Origin: Chrysogorgia sp. JL179-B06
Taxonomy: Eukaryota; Cnidaria; Anthozoa; Scleralcyonacea; Chrysogorgiidae
Length of the DNA: 64,000 nucleotides
Direction: 5' to 3'
NCBI GenBank assembly: GCA_035772405.1
Contig: JAYKKM010000193.1
Span: 2,317,501 to 2,381,500 of the forward strand
Shown here: positions 13,101-28,100 of the stretch, piece by piece
Numbering within the stretch: the first letter of the stretch is position 1
Layout of the letters: each line of letters begins with the position of its first letter
Program-made: the position numbers and the translations under genes
The notes under the pieces: model-generated
The model's input: the letters and a program-made list of their open reading frames with translations, nothing else
What the model was told of the DNA's origin: nothing
Databases searched by the model: none

Positions 13101-16100
13101 GTATATTCAGACTTTGTATATGAAGTCTGTATATTCAGACTTCATACAACTAGACCTTCATACAACTAGACCTTCATACAACTAGACCTTCATACAACTA
13201 GACCTTCATACAACTAGACCTTCATAACAACTAGACCTTCATACAACTAGACCTTCATACAACTAGACCTTCATACAACTAGACCTTCATACAACTAGAC
13301 CTTCATACAACCAGTCCTTCATACAACTAGACCTTCATACAACTAGACCTTCATACAACTAGACCTTCATACAACTAGACCTTCGTACAACTAGACCTTC
13401 ATACAACTAGACCTTCGTACAACTAGACCTTCATACAACTAGACCTTCCTACAACTAGACCTTCATACAACTAGACCTTCATACAACTAGACCTTCATAC
13501 AACTAGTCCTTCATACAACTAGACCTTCATACAACTAGACCTTCATACAACTAGACCTTCATACAACTAGACCTTCGTACAACTAGACCTTCGTACAACT
13601 AGACCTTCATACAACTAGACCTTCATACAACTAGACCTTCATACAACTAGACCTTCATACAACTAGACCTTCATGCAACTAGACCTTCGTACAACTAGAC
13701 CTTCGTACAACTAGACCTTCGTACAACTAGACCTTCATACCTGCACTAGACCTTCATACAACTAGACCTTCATACAACTAGACCTTCATACAACTAGACC
13801 TTCATACAACTAGACCTTCATACAACTAGACCTTCATACAACTAGACCTTCATGCAACTAGACCTTCATACAACTAGACCTTCATGCAACTAGACCTTCA
13901 TACCACTAGACCTTCATACAACTAGACCTTCATGCAACTAGACCTTCATGCAACTAGACCTTCATACAACTAGACCTTCATACAATTAGACCTTCATACA
14001 ACTAGACCTTCATAACAACTAGACCTTCATACAACTAGACCTTCATACAACTAGACCTTCATGCAACTAGACCTTCATGCAACTAGACCTTCGTACAACT
14101 AGACCTTCGTACAACTAGACCTTCGTACAACTAGACCTTCATACCTGCACTAGACCTTCATACAACTAGACCTTCATACAACTAGACCTTCATACAACTA
14201 GACCTTCATGCAACTAGACCTTCATACAACTAGACCTTCATGCAACTAGACCTTCATGCAACTAGACCTTCATACAACTAGACCTTCATGCAACTAGACC
14301 TTCATGCAACTAGACCTTCATGCAACTAGACCTTCATACAACTAGACCTTCATACAACTAGACCTTCATACAACTAGACCTTCATACTGTACAACTAGAC
14401 CTTCATACAACTAGACCTTCATGCAACTAGACCTTCATACCACTAGACCTTCATACAACTAGTTAAACATGTAGTATGCCAATCCCGTACCTGCTCCTTC
14501 CCATAGTGAGTAGCTCTCGTAACGGAAAGTGGAGTTTTCCAAGAAATCTACTGAATATTGGTTTTATTCCAGCAGACTTATTACGTACTTCAACCTCCAA
14601 TATGTCCCAGATGCTAGCTTTGAATGTAAACGCCTAGACAAGGTAGAAGTTTATTTTCGAGTTTTAATTGGTTGCTTTTTAAAGGGCCTATAACGTCAAA
14701 ACATTTTATTGTTTTATGTGGGAGAACTTTTAAAATGATAAAGTAACTTCTTTTGAAGATTTTCGTTTCTTAGCTTTGTTTTTGATATATTTCAGTTTGG
14801 ATAAGTTAATACATACACTGCTGTAGTGAATGTGGGAGAGCTTGGAGTAGACAGACGATACATGGGCGATCGTCAAGCTCGTATCCTCCTGATAAACATT
14901 ATTCTGAGTCCCGGACCGGAATCGAACCTGTAACCTTCTGATTGCCGGTGAGGCAATTGCCGGTGAGACTCAGAATTCTGAGGATACGAGCTTGACGATC
15001 GCCCATATATTTCAGTTTGTTTAAATACAGTATGTAAATGTCTGGAATTTCGTCACACATGCATAATGACTTATCAGAGAATGTTATATACAGTATATTT
15101 GCCTTCATGAAATGAAAACACTAAAGTGTGAATAACATGTGCGCGTGTTTCTTCCACAACACCAAACTTCTTGATTTAAAAGGATTTCGTTTGAGAATGA
15201 AAGTGATACAGAAACTTCTCCGGTAAGTCATTATGCACGTGCAACGAAATTCCAGACATTTGCATGTCAAACAAACTGAAATATCTCAAAAACAAAGCGA
15301 AGAATCAAAAATCTTCAAAAGAAGTTACTTTATCATTTTAAAAGTTCTTCCAAATCAGACAATAATTTTTTTTGACGTTATGGGCACTTTAACAGGCTGC
15401 AAGAATAATATACAATTTATTCAATAAATTCAGGTAAAAATGGACAGTGTACAGGCAAAATCTGGTGTGGGAAAGTATGACTGAAATAAAAACAAGCAAG
15501 TTAAAAATGAGTATATTTGAGAGCTGAAAGACACAACCTACATGCCAACATTTACAGCTGTGACGTTTGAATGCACGTAAAATTTGATTGTGGTAATTTT
15601 ATAAAATATAGAATTGGGAGGTTGTCCAGGTAACTGGACAACCTCCCAATCAAAGACGTGGATTAGCAACGCCCCTGGCGTCGACCCTTTGTGTGTGTAT
15701 GCTTTGTGTATGTGCTGTGCTTCGTAGTATGTCATGTAAATAAAAAACAACGATACAGAAGTGCCAGTCCAAGATTGCGTTAGCATTGGGTCATGGTACG
15801 CAAAGTGTCTAAGCTCAGTTGCGAGACAAAGTCTTCTGTGATCGGGAAATGAGATTGCCTGCCACGCCTGTATACCAATGGAAAGTGATCGCCAAAAGTC
15901 GATCGTACAATGAAATTGCTGGTAATCTTAAAACACGATTCATTTGATTTTGAATACATGTATATTAAGAAATCTTCATCACTACCCTTACGTAACAGAA
16001 ATAAGGTCGATCATGCGACAAAAAGAACTGAATGGATATCTCGACTGCGATATATTTCTATGGAAGTACACTTTTCGACATATTGAAGTTCTCTTACCAT

Positions 16101-19100
16101 ATTTCCTCGATTAAGCGCCCCCCCTCCCCCTCGAATAAGCGCCCCCTGTAGACCTTGATTTGTTAAATAAGCGCCCCCCGTTCTCGTTAGATACTCTCTT
16201 GTATTTTACTTGAAAAATGACTTTCTTATTCTTGACATGATTTTGTATATTTTGTAATAAGCGCCCCCCCCCCCCCCCCCTCGAATAAGTGCCCCCTCGA
16301 ATAAGTGCCCCCATCGAATAAGCGCCCCTCCTTTTAGTCTCAAAATTAATAAGCGACCGGGGCGCTTAATCGACGAAATACGGTATTTCCCTTTTTCATA
16401 TCATATCATATCCAGTTATTTTGAGAACTTAGCGCAAGACTAGTTGTGATGTTGCATCACATTCTCTGCTTGGTGACATGCTGCAACGGAGATACTTAAG
16501 GCCGTCCACACTGCCGAGTGTTTCATATTATATCTCAAACAAATCAGTATTTTAAGAGAAAATCTAGGTGCTGATTTCCTTTGTTTTCGGCTCATGAATT
16601 ATTAATGAGTTTGAGATGTACTGAGTCATGCTCATACTGTAGCTGCTTGGTCAATTAGCCTAGCGATCAACTCCCCTTAACAAAACGCCGTAAGGTTAAG
16701 TACTCCACTGGTGGTGTGACAGGTGATGGAGGTTGACCTGTGGCAGAGTTGCCATGGTTACCCTTTGCGCTTGTCGAAGAAAGACGCTATGCACTTTATG
16801 TCGTTGCAAATCAAAATGTTGGCACCTACTGTACATGAACCCATCAAATACAGTACAGTAATTATTATAATTGCTCAATTAAAATTAAAGCAGCTACAAT
16901 ATCACTTGCGAGAGGTTAAACTTCAGTAAGATTTGGCGTGACAATAAGAATTTTGTTTGGTCTACTATACTGCCAGTGCCATATATACATGTATACAACA
17001 TGGTGAATTAAGTGATGGGATACAGTACCTCATGGCCCCATGATGGTTCAATTGTGTGGGATCGATAAGACGTTTTACCAATTGCTCCATGGTGCAACCG
17101 CCACGCTTTTCGTTGCATTCGACCTGGTCTTAGGTTCACTTTCACGTAGGGGCTTGGTCGACTAAACATGGTTCGTTTTAAGTTATTAGCTTCCATTCCT
17201 AATTTTAAGAGATGAAAAGTTGATGGAGCGTTAGCAATGTCACAGCTGTATGAGATACCATTGCTAGTGTGTCTAGGGTATGCCCCATGGGATAATTGCA
17301 GTTAAATTTGACTCACACATACATTGGAAATCAAAATAATAAAGAGGTTTACTGTATAAACCTGTGTATCGCATGCATAGGGTAACATGCAAACATCAAT
17401 GTAACATACAACTAACATTTTACATACACTTTCTAATGTTGACATCTAATATTGTGTTTTACTATATTGCTTTTATATAATTATGTACATATTTAAACTT
17501 CCTTCTATATGCCTAATATATATTTATGTTTTTTTTTTTGTATGATTTATTTATTTTGAGTCGATCACGCAGGATAAGGTTGCCCTATTTATCCAAGCCA
17601 GAGGCTCATGTTGTAAGCGTTCGACTATTCAGTTTATCACTCTTAGGTGAACGGAAGACCCAACTGATAGGGATTCCGAGGGCCTACGATTTAAGGTCGT
17701 TTTCCGAGAAGACCCGAAAGTCTTATCATTTGCTGGTGTTGTTGCAAAGGCAGCACATTCTCCTCAATTATTTTAAGACCCTGAGTGGTGATCCGACCCA
17801 GGATTTGAACCCGGGTCTCCCAGCTCATAGACATGTGTGGTAACCACTATACACTCTATGTATACTGCAGTTATTGTATCTATTGTAATTTATGTTCATT
17901 TTTATCATTTAAAGGGCGTACTTAATTTGGAGCCTAGCTCTGTTGTACTGTCCCACACCTTCTTGTTTCAATTAGGTGAAAGTGTAATAAACAAATAAAT
18001 AGTACTAGTTCGGAGAAGTTCTTTTAAAAACTGATGTCAGTTTATCATAGGTGATCATTTTGTTAATTCTCATCACGTCTATGCATGGTTAACCAGTGAT
18101 ATTATTAGGAGAAGTTAGATGCAGCTCACTCCTGGGGCTTAAAGGGTTAAGGGAATGTCAGTGGTCCGAGTGGTCTGCTAAACAGCACTATAGCCGTACA
18201 AAGTAACCCATTACTGAAGTTAAAGTTGGTATCTATAACAAGGCCCTTTGCTTTGTTACTTTAAAGGGCCTTCGCTCGAAACGTTAGACCTAATACACAC
18301 TATTTTGTTTTGATTCACTGACAAGAGTGTAAAGGACATTTCCTAATAACAAATACTAAACAAGAATTCTGCTGCACACAAAACAATTGTATACTCCAGT
18401 ATGATACATGTAATCATAAGGAATATACTGAACTTGTGGCCAAGCTCTCAACATCAGCTTCTGTAGCTCAGTTGGCTACAGCGCTTGTCTGGAGAGGTTG
18501 TGGGTTCACGAATTCCCAACCAGAAGGCCCTATAGTTGATTTTTTTGCAACTGGTTGGTCTCAAGAATATACCTTGAACCTTCAGCACTCACAACATTTT
18601 CCTCTATCATTATAACCACTTCTATAACCACTAAATATAAAACTAGAGTGTTGCGCAGATAATTATTGCACTCTACAAAGTTACGGTACTGTACATGTAC
18701 ACTATTACAAGATATTGTTTTTTGGCTATACGATTCTTATCAATCTGAAAAACAGCATTGGAATACTGTACATATACATATATAGTACTGACAATGATGA
18801 AAGGATTTATGGTGAAGGAAAATTTCGAGTGTTGGAATACATACATTTTAAGACCAAACCGGGACCAGTTGCGAAAAATGCAACTTCAAGGCCTTCCGGC
18901 TGGAATTGAACCCGCGACCCTGCGATGCTAGTGCAGTGCTCTGACCACTGAGCTACGGAAGCCGTTGCCGAGAGCCTAGTCACGAGTTCTGTATATATGG
19001 TGGTGGTAATGCCGGGATAAGATTCTGGGTATATTATAGGTAATATTTGGCATTTCACTCGATCAAACTACATGATGAAAGGATTTATGGTGAAGGAAAA

Positions 19101-22100
19101 TTTCGAGTTTTAAGACCAAACCGGTAGCTCAGTCAGTGGTCAGAGCACTGCACTAGCATCGCAGGGTCGCGGGTTCAATTCCAGCCGGAAGGCCGTGAAG
19201 TTGCATTTTTCGCAACCGGTCCCGGTTTGGTCTTAAAATGTATGTATTCCAACACTAGAAATTTTCCTTCACCATAAATCCTTTCATCATGTAGTTTGAT
19301 CGAGTGAAATGCCAAATATTACCTATAGTACTGTACATGTACACTATAGATACATTTTATTTTTGGCTGACATGTACATGTAATCACCAATGATTCTGAT
19401 CAACCTGAAAAGCAGCATTGGAAAAAGTGGAATTACCTGTTATGGTAAACTCTAAAAGTTGGCCAGAATATACATTGGTCATGGTTCCAGAAGGAGAAGT
19501 AGGTACCTAAAGAAGATTAACACCATAAACAAAAAATAATAATTAACAGTGGCTAGATCCACAGACCTTGTTCAGTATTTTCACCTTTTTTTTAAAGATG
19601 ACAGCCAGCACAGAAAACGAAGCTTGTGGGTCAAAATTATTCAACGTTTTGTATTTGTTGTTCAAACTGCTAAGCAAAACAAGTCATTTCTGTATCCAAA
19701 CATAGTTTTCTCCCCATGTAAAGGTTTTCCTCAAATTTGTTTGTTTTGACCTATTTTAAGACTCGTCTCCATACTGGCCACTATCTTTTGAGGGAGTACA
19801 TACAGTGCTGCTCAAAGGTTTTGTGACACCTTCGTGGGTGGACATACTTCGTTCACTACACTCTGACTACACAAAGCTTTGTGGATGCTCAACTGACTTA
19901 ACTACACGCAACCCAGATGATGTTGAACTACACGAAGTTTGCGTGTAGTCGACTACGATACAGACTGTAGTTAACCCGTTGTCGTTGACATGTTATACGA
20001 GCAAAACGTTGAATACAATTTTACTATGAATAGAAACCGAAACAGAATGTAATCATTCATAGCAAAAGAGAGACAAGATTCATGCGAGACACATTTCACG
20101 TGAGGTTGCAACTTAATTGGCGAAACCTGTCTCGTATAATGAAAAGTGATAACGGGTTAACTAAATGAAAGGGTATTACATGTATACGTTGCAATTGCCA
20201 TCAAACCTGTGGACATTGCATGTTGAATCGTACGAGGTTCTAATGTATCCAGCAGTACCAGATGATATTCATGCTACCGGCGTAGTAAGTGCCGAATTGC
20301 CATGGATGAATTTATCAGACGACCTGTTAAGCGTAAACATTAAGAACTAATTTATTCGTAACTAGGTGTCTTTTTCAAATAAAACTTTTCCTGCCTTCAC
20401 TGTTGTTTTCATTATTCTTATATAATCAATGATTGCCACGCTAATGTGACAAACGTTGTATTTATGCCTTGTCAAATCAAACGTGCGGCGTGTTTGAAAC
20501 TAAATCGAAAGCAATAAAAAATCAGTATTTTATTTTATTTTCTTCACCATTGTGCAAAAAAAACCACCAAAAAAGAAACCTAACATAGATTACACTATAT
20601 ACAGTTGACTCTCCCTGTGCGGACAGCTCCAGATACGAACACCTTTCCAAAACCCCGTTTGAACTCTCAGTAAAACTCTGTATTTATACGTTCCCGTAGC
20701 AGGACACTCCCATAAGCGGACGCGGACACTTTTGATAATTTGGATTTTTCTTTTGTTTTTACACTCCCGTAAGCGAACACCCCGGGAAAATAATCCAATT
20801 ACTAAAACCCGTATGAGCATTACGGAGGGTGTTCAGACATTATTCATTGCGAAACGCGCTCAGGGTATTTTGACCACTTCAAATGTCAGCTGGCAAAGAT
20901 ATTAGGATGCGGTAAATCGTAAATAGCTATGATTCTTTCGAAGAAAGACGAGATTATGTCTCAAGCCATTGCACATGACATGCCAATGACATCTTGTTGG
21001 ACATGCACCTGAAGTCAATGAAGCAGTCGTCCATTCATAAATATTTTGTGTAATGTATGACTTAATTGTATACATTAATTGATATCAAATCAATCGACAT
21101 TGGTGTGCTGTACTTTATTGTAAAGATGTTTAGTTCTGTTAAAGTTGTTTTAGATTAAATCGTTTTTGGCTATTTAAGCCTTGAGTAACTAAATAAAACA
21201 AGCAATCATTTTAAGACATTCTAAGTTTCATTTTGTGAGTACCATTGAAAGTCGCCAGTAAAAGCTCCTGTAGGCGGACAAAACTCATATATTTTGGCAA
21301 GTGTCCGTTTACGAGAACTACATGTATTCCCATAAGCGGACAACTCCACTTATGGACACTTTTTCAGATTCCCGAGGGTGTCCGCTTACGGGAGAGTTAA
21401 CTGTAGTAATAAAACAATGGCAGGGTGACCGCAACAGCATAGCCAATTACTGCGGACCCAGAATTTAAAAGTATATTTACAAATAATAATAATAAATAAT
21501 TACTGTTAATTTAATTAAACACACCATTTCCGCCCCCCGGATCCACAGCCGTTCTGTATTTGATTAGTCTAATATTAAGAACAACAGTACAATATGTACA
21601 ATATGTGTACAACAGTACAATATGTTATTAAGGTCGACATGCAGGCAAATTAAACTCGACAATTTCTACCGCACAGAAGTTCGACTACCGCTTTCTAATG
21701 TCAAACTCTTGCACACATTTTAATGATAGTTTCAGACAACGTTTGAAATGGCAGCTGTTGCATTTTAGTCGCGTCCAATTCAATAGCGCTCCGTCGAGAT
21801 GACGTCAGTACCGATGTTTGTCCGCTTTTACCCATAATTTTTGCGGCCATAACAAAAGAAATAGCTCATTTGCAATCATTTGTGAGTCAAATTTGGTTTG
21901 TTTGTCCGCTTTTTGAGCTATTAATAGCAGCCAGACTCTACGCTATTGAATTCGAAATGGTAGAAATTTGACGAACTTTTGTCCAGGTCTCAACTATTAA
22001 ATTTGCCAATGGGTATATAGTGCTCAATAGTAAAGCAAATCATATTTTGCATTATTTTTTTAAATTTATTTATTTATTTATTAACTTTACAACCAAGCAA

Positions 22101-25100
22101 GAAAGCAAAATAATTAATACAACGGTTAAAAATAAAATAAAAACAGACAAAAACAGAGCAGTCTTGAACATGGTTGAAGGTATAGTCAACAGGACATGTG
22201 TCCCATGTGAAGACCACCTGACAAAAATTTACAGAATAGACATAAATTAAAGACAAGGACTAATACACTAATAACATATGATAGGACAGATTAAGAACAG
22301 CAGCTTAAATTATATGAACGGCACTTAGAGCAGTACGTTTTCCAAGTGCGCATTCTGTTTACATCGAAAGAAGAGTCTAATTGAGAAGAGTAGTATATAT
22401 AAAGTAGGTGTTTAAAAGAGAAAACAGACGTACTATTACGGATGATCGGAGATAGATTGTTCCAGAGAAAATTGACTTGAAGCAAATTGTCCTTGCTAGA
22501 ACGGGTGCGAGACGAGAGGTGAGAAGAAAAGGTAACAAAAGAGGAGATGTCTAGATCGTAAAGGCCTTGTTTACATTTGAAAAAAAAGATGAGATCCTTT
22601 ATTTCAAGCCAGTACGATATAGGTAGTAATTTCAGCTTTTTAAGACGCTCAGGATAAGACAAATCGTAGTCTTGTAGTATAAATTTGGTAGCTCGTCTTT
22701 GAACTCAAAATAATAGACGAATAATAATAATACTAATCAATAATAAAGTTTCGAAGATTTTAAGTGAATTAAGATGTCTACTCTAAACGGAATATATGGT
22801 CAAGCTACAGTATAAAATTCTTGCTAAGGTTACGTTGTAATAAATATCGCTATACGCTTTTTTCGCCAAACATTATGTGAAGTAAAAGAAAAGTTATCAA
22901 TGTTAAAGCACCAAAGAGACGATATGTCGACGATGAAATATTATACTCAACTGTACAAATAAACTTTGCGTAGTTATGCATTGACTATACACAAAGCTTC
23001 GTGTAGTTATTATATACCAAGCGGCAAGATAGAAGATAGAGAGATACAGATAGAAGATCTAGATCGGTTCCATTGTTTAATAAACTTCAATGGCTACCTT
23101 TCTATGAAGAAGCTAACATCAAGAGATACTGCATGTTATACTATATTTCCTGATTATTTACGACATTATTTTTCTTTCAATCACTCATTAATAATTCATA
23201 AGGAAATTGCCCAATAGGCTTCCTGCATTTGTTCACGTGCAAGCGTTTTATACCTGGTAAAATCATGCGTCTTGAAAGGCAGGGGAGGGAATTTGAATTC
23301 TCTCCCAGGGGAAATATGGGGTTATTCATTAAAACAATCAAAATGCTAATTAACATGACATTTTATATAAAGAATACTAATGAACGTAGCATTTTATATA
23401 AAATTGCGTGCTGCTTACAAATGCAAAAAATACCTAAAACTCGTCAAATTGACTCAGTATGCACATAAACCACTTTCTCTCGCTCACTGCAAGCAAATAA
23501 TTTAATTCTTTTATTAAACCCCAACATTACAATTCATATTAAAGATCACTGCGAATTTACAAAGTATTCTCGTACAGTTTTATACACAAAATCCAGTTTA
23601 TATCTTTCCGAAGTTAATTGTACAGTTCTTAAACACACAACCTGACAACGCTGCAGTAGGCGTTGAACTAGACATATTTGCCCTTTGTTCATCTCCAGGT
23701 AAAGGCATAGTACTTAAGAAGTCATCATTCAGATACGTCAAAATCAAAAAACAAATCTTCAACATCGTCCAACACATGCCCATACTTAACACGAAACAAC
23801 TTTTTTCTTGCATGTTTAATGTTGTAATTTGAATATTGAACATTCTAACACTACATGCAGGGTAAAACATTAATATCTATTGTTCACCAGCTAACTCAAC
23901 CGTAATCTGCAGACAATAGAAAACAACACCCACGGAATCCACTCTATTGTAGTCGTGTTTGAAGCCATTTAAAGCAGTTGTAGGAGTGTTTTATCAGATA
24001 TAAAACGCGAGGCGCACTCCTACGCGTGCTTTAAATAGTACATGAATAATAGTATTCATGATCATAATACTAGGTCTAGCGATAGAATACATTTACCATT
24101 AATTAAACTGGAATGTATGAAACGTTCTTTTAAGTATTATGGTCCAAAGACTTATAACGACCTTCCAACTTATGTGAGAAGAGCAGCATCAGTAAATGAT
24201 TTTAAGAAACTTTATAATGACTATAAATTTTAAATTTTATAGCTTAAATTCCTTGTTTTATTTTAGACATCAACTGCATATATACTTTAAAAAAAGTATC
24301 TTTTATATTAAAAAGTATCTTTTATATTAATTTTTAAACTTATTTGTATTAATTTAACTATATGTAGGGCCCCCGAGGATAGCAGCTTTTAGCTGATGGG
24401 GCTACCCTACTGAAATATGTGCAAATTATTATTATTATTATACAGAAGAATACATGACGAAGTACCAGTGACATATACGTAATAGTGACATTCATCAAAG
24501 AGTCACTCGTTACAATCAGTTTAATTTTGTATGCCCTCGTTATAATAGGGAACTAGATGCTGGACGATCATTTTCTGTACAATCTATAAAAGATTGGAAT
24601 CCTTCAGAGATGCACTTTTTATGAACGTTTTTAGCAGTCAATTGAATATGAACCATTTTTAATTTTTTTTTAAATTTTATTATTTTTAATTTGGATTCGT
24701 AAAGTTTTAATTCTATTTTATTCATTTAGTTATTATTTTATTTCTGAATTATAATTGTAAGTTGTATATAATAATTTTGTAGGTATTTATGTAAATTTCG
24801 AGGGCCACAAGTTTATCAGTTTTACTGTTTAGTGTTTACCCGCCCTCGTAAAATAAAGTCTTATCTATTTATATATCTATCTAAGCACTGTGACACGTGT
24901 CTGTGTAGTTGTGAGTGTAGTGCATGCATGAACTATGTATGTAATAAGAGGATTCGTACAATGTTGTTTGGAAGGCCAAGCAGGTCAGCAAGAACACGAA
25001 TATCGTTTCTATCAAACCTAAATTCAGCTTTACATTCTGCTTCCTCCATGTTATCCAAGTCAAAACGTTCATGTAAATCGTATGAAAAATACGGATTTCT

Positions 25101-28100
25101 TGAACTTAGTTCGTTTAATAGAAGTATTAATTCTTCGTTGGAAATAGAACCCGATTGATGAGCTAAAAAACCATACTTCTGGTGCTTTTAAAAGAAGACA
25201 TGGCTCAGTTACGTAAGACAGAAGAAAAACGACATGGTGTTTAACCTTTTGACTTTCGCGGAAAAAACGCCGTCCTCGATCCAGGTTTTTGCGTGGACAT
25301 GGCGGTCGCGTTGTCAAAAACATAGAGATCATAAATAAAACTATAGGTAATTGGGTCCTGATTTCAGTCATCCGCGGAGAACAAATTGAAGGCTGCCATT
25401 TTGTATATATTGGGGGCAATTTTATATTTAAATTTAATATTAAAGCAATCAGCAGAAAATGGTGCAAGTAACAATAAAAAACAAGCCAAATAGATATATA
25501 GTGGGAAAAAAACCCGCAAAAATTGTAGAATTTACGATTCCTTGTTTTGGACAGCGAGGTTATCGAATTGCAGAAAAAGCCTGTAACCAAGAAGTTTGTC
25601 CTCCAATTTTCCCAAGATGGCGGGCGCCCAATTGGTTCCCAATGCCCCTCTAGTTTTATATATATGATCTCTGTGGTCAAAAACGCCTGGTACTTAAGCT
25701 CTCTGTTATACAAGCCAATTTTTATATTATACTCTGTATTATACGATCCAGATTTGCTTGATCTGGCTTTTTTGTGTGGTGGTAGTCACGATCTCGCATT
25801 AATTGAGCGATGGTTGGATTCATTCAGGGGGTAGGTGAAGCACGAACGAGCATATAAGTAGACAATGTCCAGAAACAGCTTATTCCAAATATTTACAGCA
25901 TCTTCAATATTTTTAGCAGCGTCTAATATCAAGGTCCATAGAATCTTTACCAAATCAGCAAGAAAGGCATAAGAACAGCGAGCACATGTAATGTATTTCC
26001 AGATGTCAGCACCTTCCAGATTGGTTGCTGGTTGGTTGACTTCATACGTCTGGGTACGAGGTTCCTTCAGCCCATTTCAAACATCGAACTTTTCATTTCC
26101 CGAACTTAATGCAAATGAGCTTGAACAAAGGATGTCACTATAATTAGTTAATTACTTGGGTTACTGTGGTAGCACCTAGTCTAGATTTCGGCAGCCTTTT
26201 TTCTGTGTTATTTTCCTTTCTATGTCGCGATAATGGCTAACTCAGCAGTTATACCCTACCGACAGGTTATGCGAGGTTGGTGCGATTACATCATGGTTCC
26301 CTGCGCAGGCTAATGTAGCCCGAGTTAACGTCTAGCAGGCGTCTTGTTACTCGGGCTACCTTTGGTGCTAGCAGAGTCTACGTTTCGGTGGCTTCCTGTA
26401 TTATTTTTCCGTAATTATTGCATCATCCCGATAGGCTTTGCGAAACCACGCGGTGTGCTCATCTACTGAAGCTTGATGCGTCATCTTCTTTGGTCGCTAT
26501 TGCTTGAGTGTTCGTTCAAACTATCCAAAGAAATATAGCAAATTTGTGATAAGATTCATAAGGAATGTGGCTGGCAAGTATCTTGATCACAATTAGGCGT
26601 TTAGGCACAAAGTAGCCCCAGTTAACGCTTAGCGGGCGTCTTGTTTGCATTAGGTTCGGCATGTGAAAAGTTTGACGTGTCTTGCGGTTCGTCTCAGACT
26701 TTGTCATACGAGGCGTGCGATCGCACGCACACGCCTTGGCACACGCCTTGGCACACGCCTAAAATTACCCATAGCCATAGGCGTGCGATGAATCGCACGT
26801 CTAAAATCTTTCGGCCAAGTTTAACTTTTGACTCATGTTTCTCCGCTACAAGTAGTTTTATTTAGTTTTATTTACTTAGGTAGCCTGAAAATATTATTCA
26901 CAAGTATGCAAATGCGTGTTTTTAGCGGGCGTTGAGACAGGCGTATGGCCTTCTGTCTCAGTGATAATGCAATTAAACAAACAAACAAACAAAACAAGAT
27001 AAGACTTTCGTATCCAACATCGTAAAAAATCGAGCACGAATGACGACGACGGTCCAAGCAGGACTCAATAACAAAATGTAACTGAAGTACGATATAATAA
27101 ACATTTTTTTATCCATGTGCAATGCGTCTGTATGAATATAAAAATAAAGTGTTGTGTGTACCATACTGTGTATGTTGAGTGACACTACATGCGTGTGCAG
27201 AAATCTGAAAGTCGTCTCGCTCAGGTCTGCTTCGTTTTCTTGTCAGAAAATGTGACCTAACGGAAGCCGCCGTTTGCCAGCTATCTTCTGTGTGTTTGCC
27301 ATATCTAAATCCTAAAAATGCTTTAGTTGAACGTCTAGCCAGAAATTATATTTATTTTGTTTTGTTAGACTATAGATATATATAGATATACAGAAAATTC
27401 AAGCTTGTATAACAGGGTTTTTGTTGTTGAGTTTTTTTTCTGGACTTACAGGTACAGCTAATTGAACTTTCAAACCTCTATCAATCCGAGCTATCAGCAA
27501 TGTCACGCATGTTTTCCGTAAGTAGGATTTCGCGAGTGTCTTTCGTGCAAATTTAATCTAGGGGTACTTCCAGCTTGCCCTTGCCTATCATTATTCATTA
27601 TAAAAGGAATAAAATGACGGCAAAGGGTGTTAAAGTTGAATTCTCGACATTTCTAAGCTGAAGTTAAATCGAATAAAAAAGTAGAGTGCTGCGTAGGCGG
27701 TGCATGTTTTGGATATATAGGAAAGTAAAAAGGTGGTGACTGGTGTACTGCTGAGACTTTTTGAACGAAATACTGACGTTTCGAGCGTAGCCCTTCATCA
27801 GAGTATTAAAGACGAGATGAAATAAAATAAATAGGCATTTCCCTTTTAGTAGATTATGACGGTGATATAGTTTCCTTTAAGCAGAATACACCAGAGACGG
27901 CGACAAAATGCGAACTGAACTGCTCGCTAGTTAGAATAATATTCGAGAATATGACCTATTAATGAATGAAAAAAAGCATGCAAGCAGCTTGGATACCTAA
28001 GACGGAAGGAAGTAGGAAATTGATCGGAACTTAACAGGGGCGTTTTCGCAGTTTGATGAAAAGATTCGAGAATCTATAAAGTGGTTTGATCCTAAATTGA

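Noticed and set aside
13141..14462. CRISPR-like array
   Set aside because: 16-bp head-to-tail units with no spacers, in a eukaryotic intron; a satellite.
16696..16878. Possible C2 exon on minus (SVFLRQAQR frame)
   Set aside because: Phase does not fit exon 5, and a much better match was found at 14491-14633.
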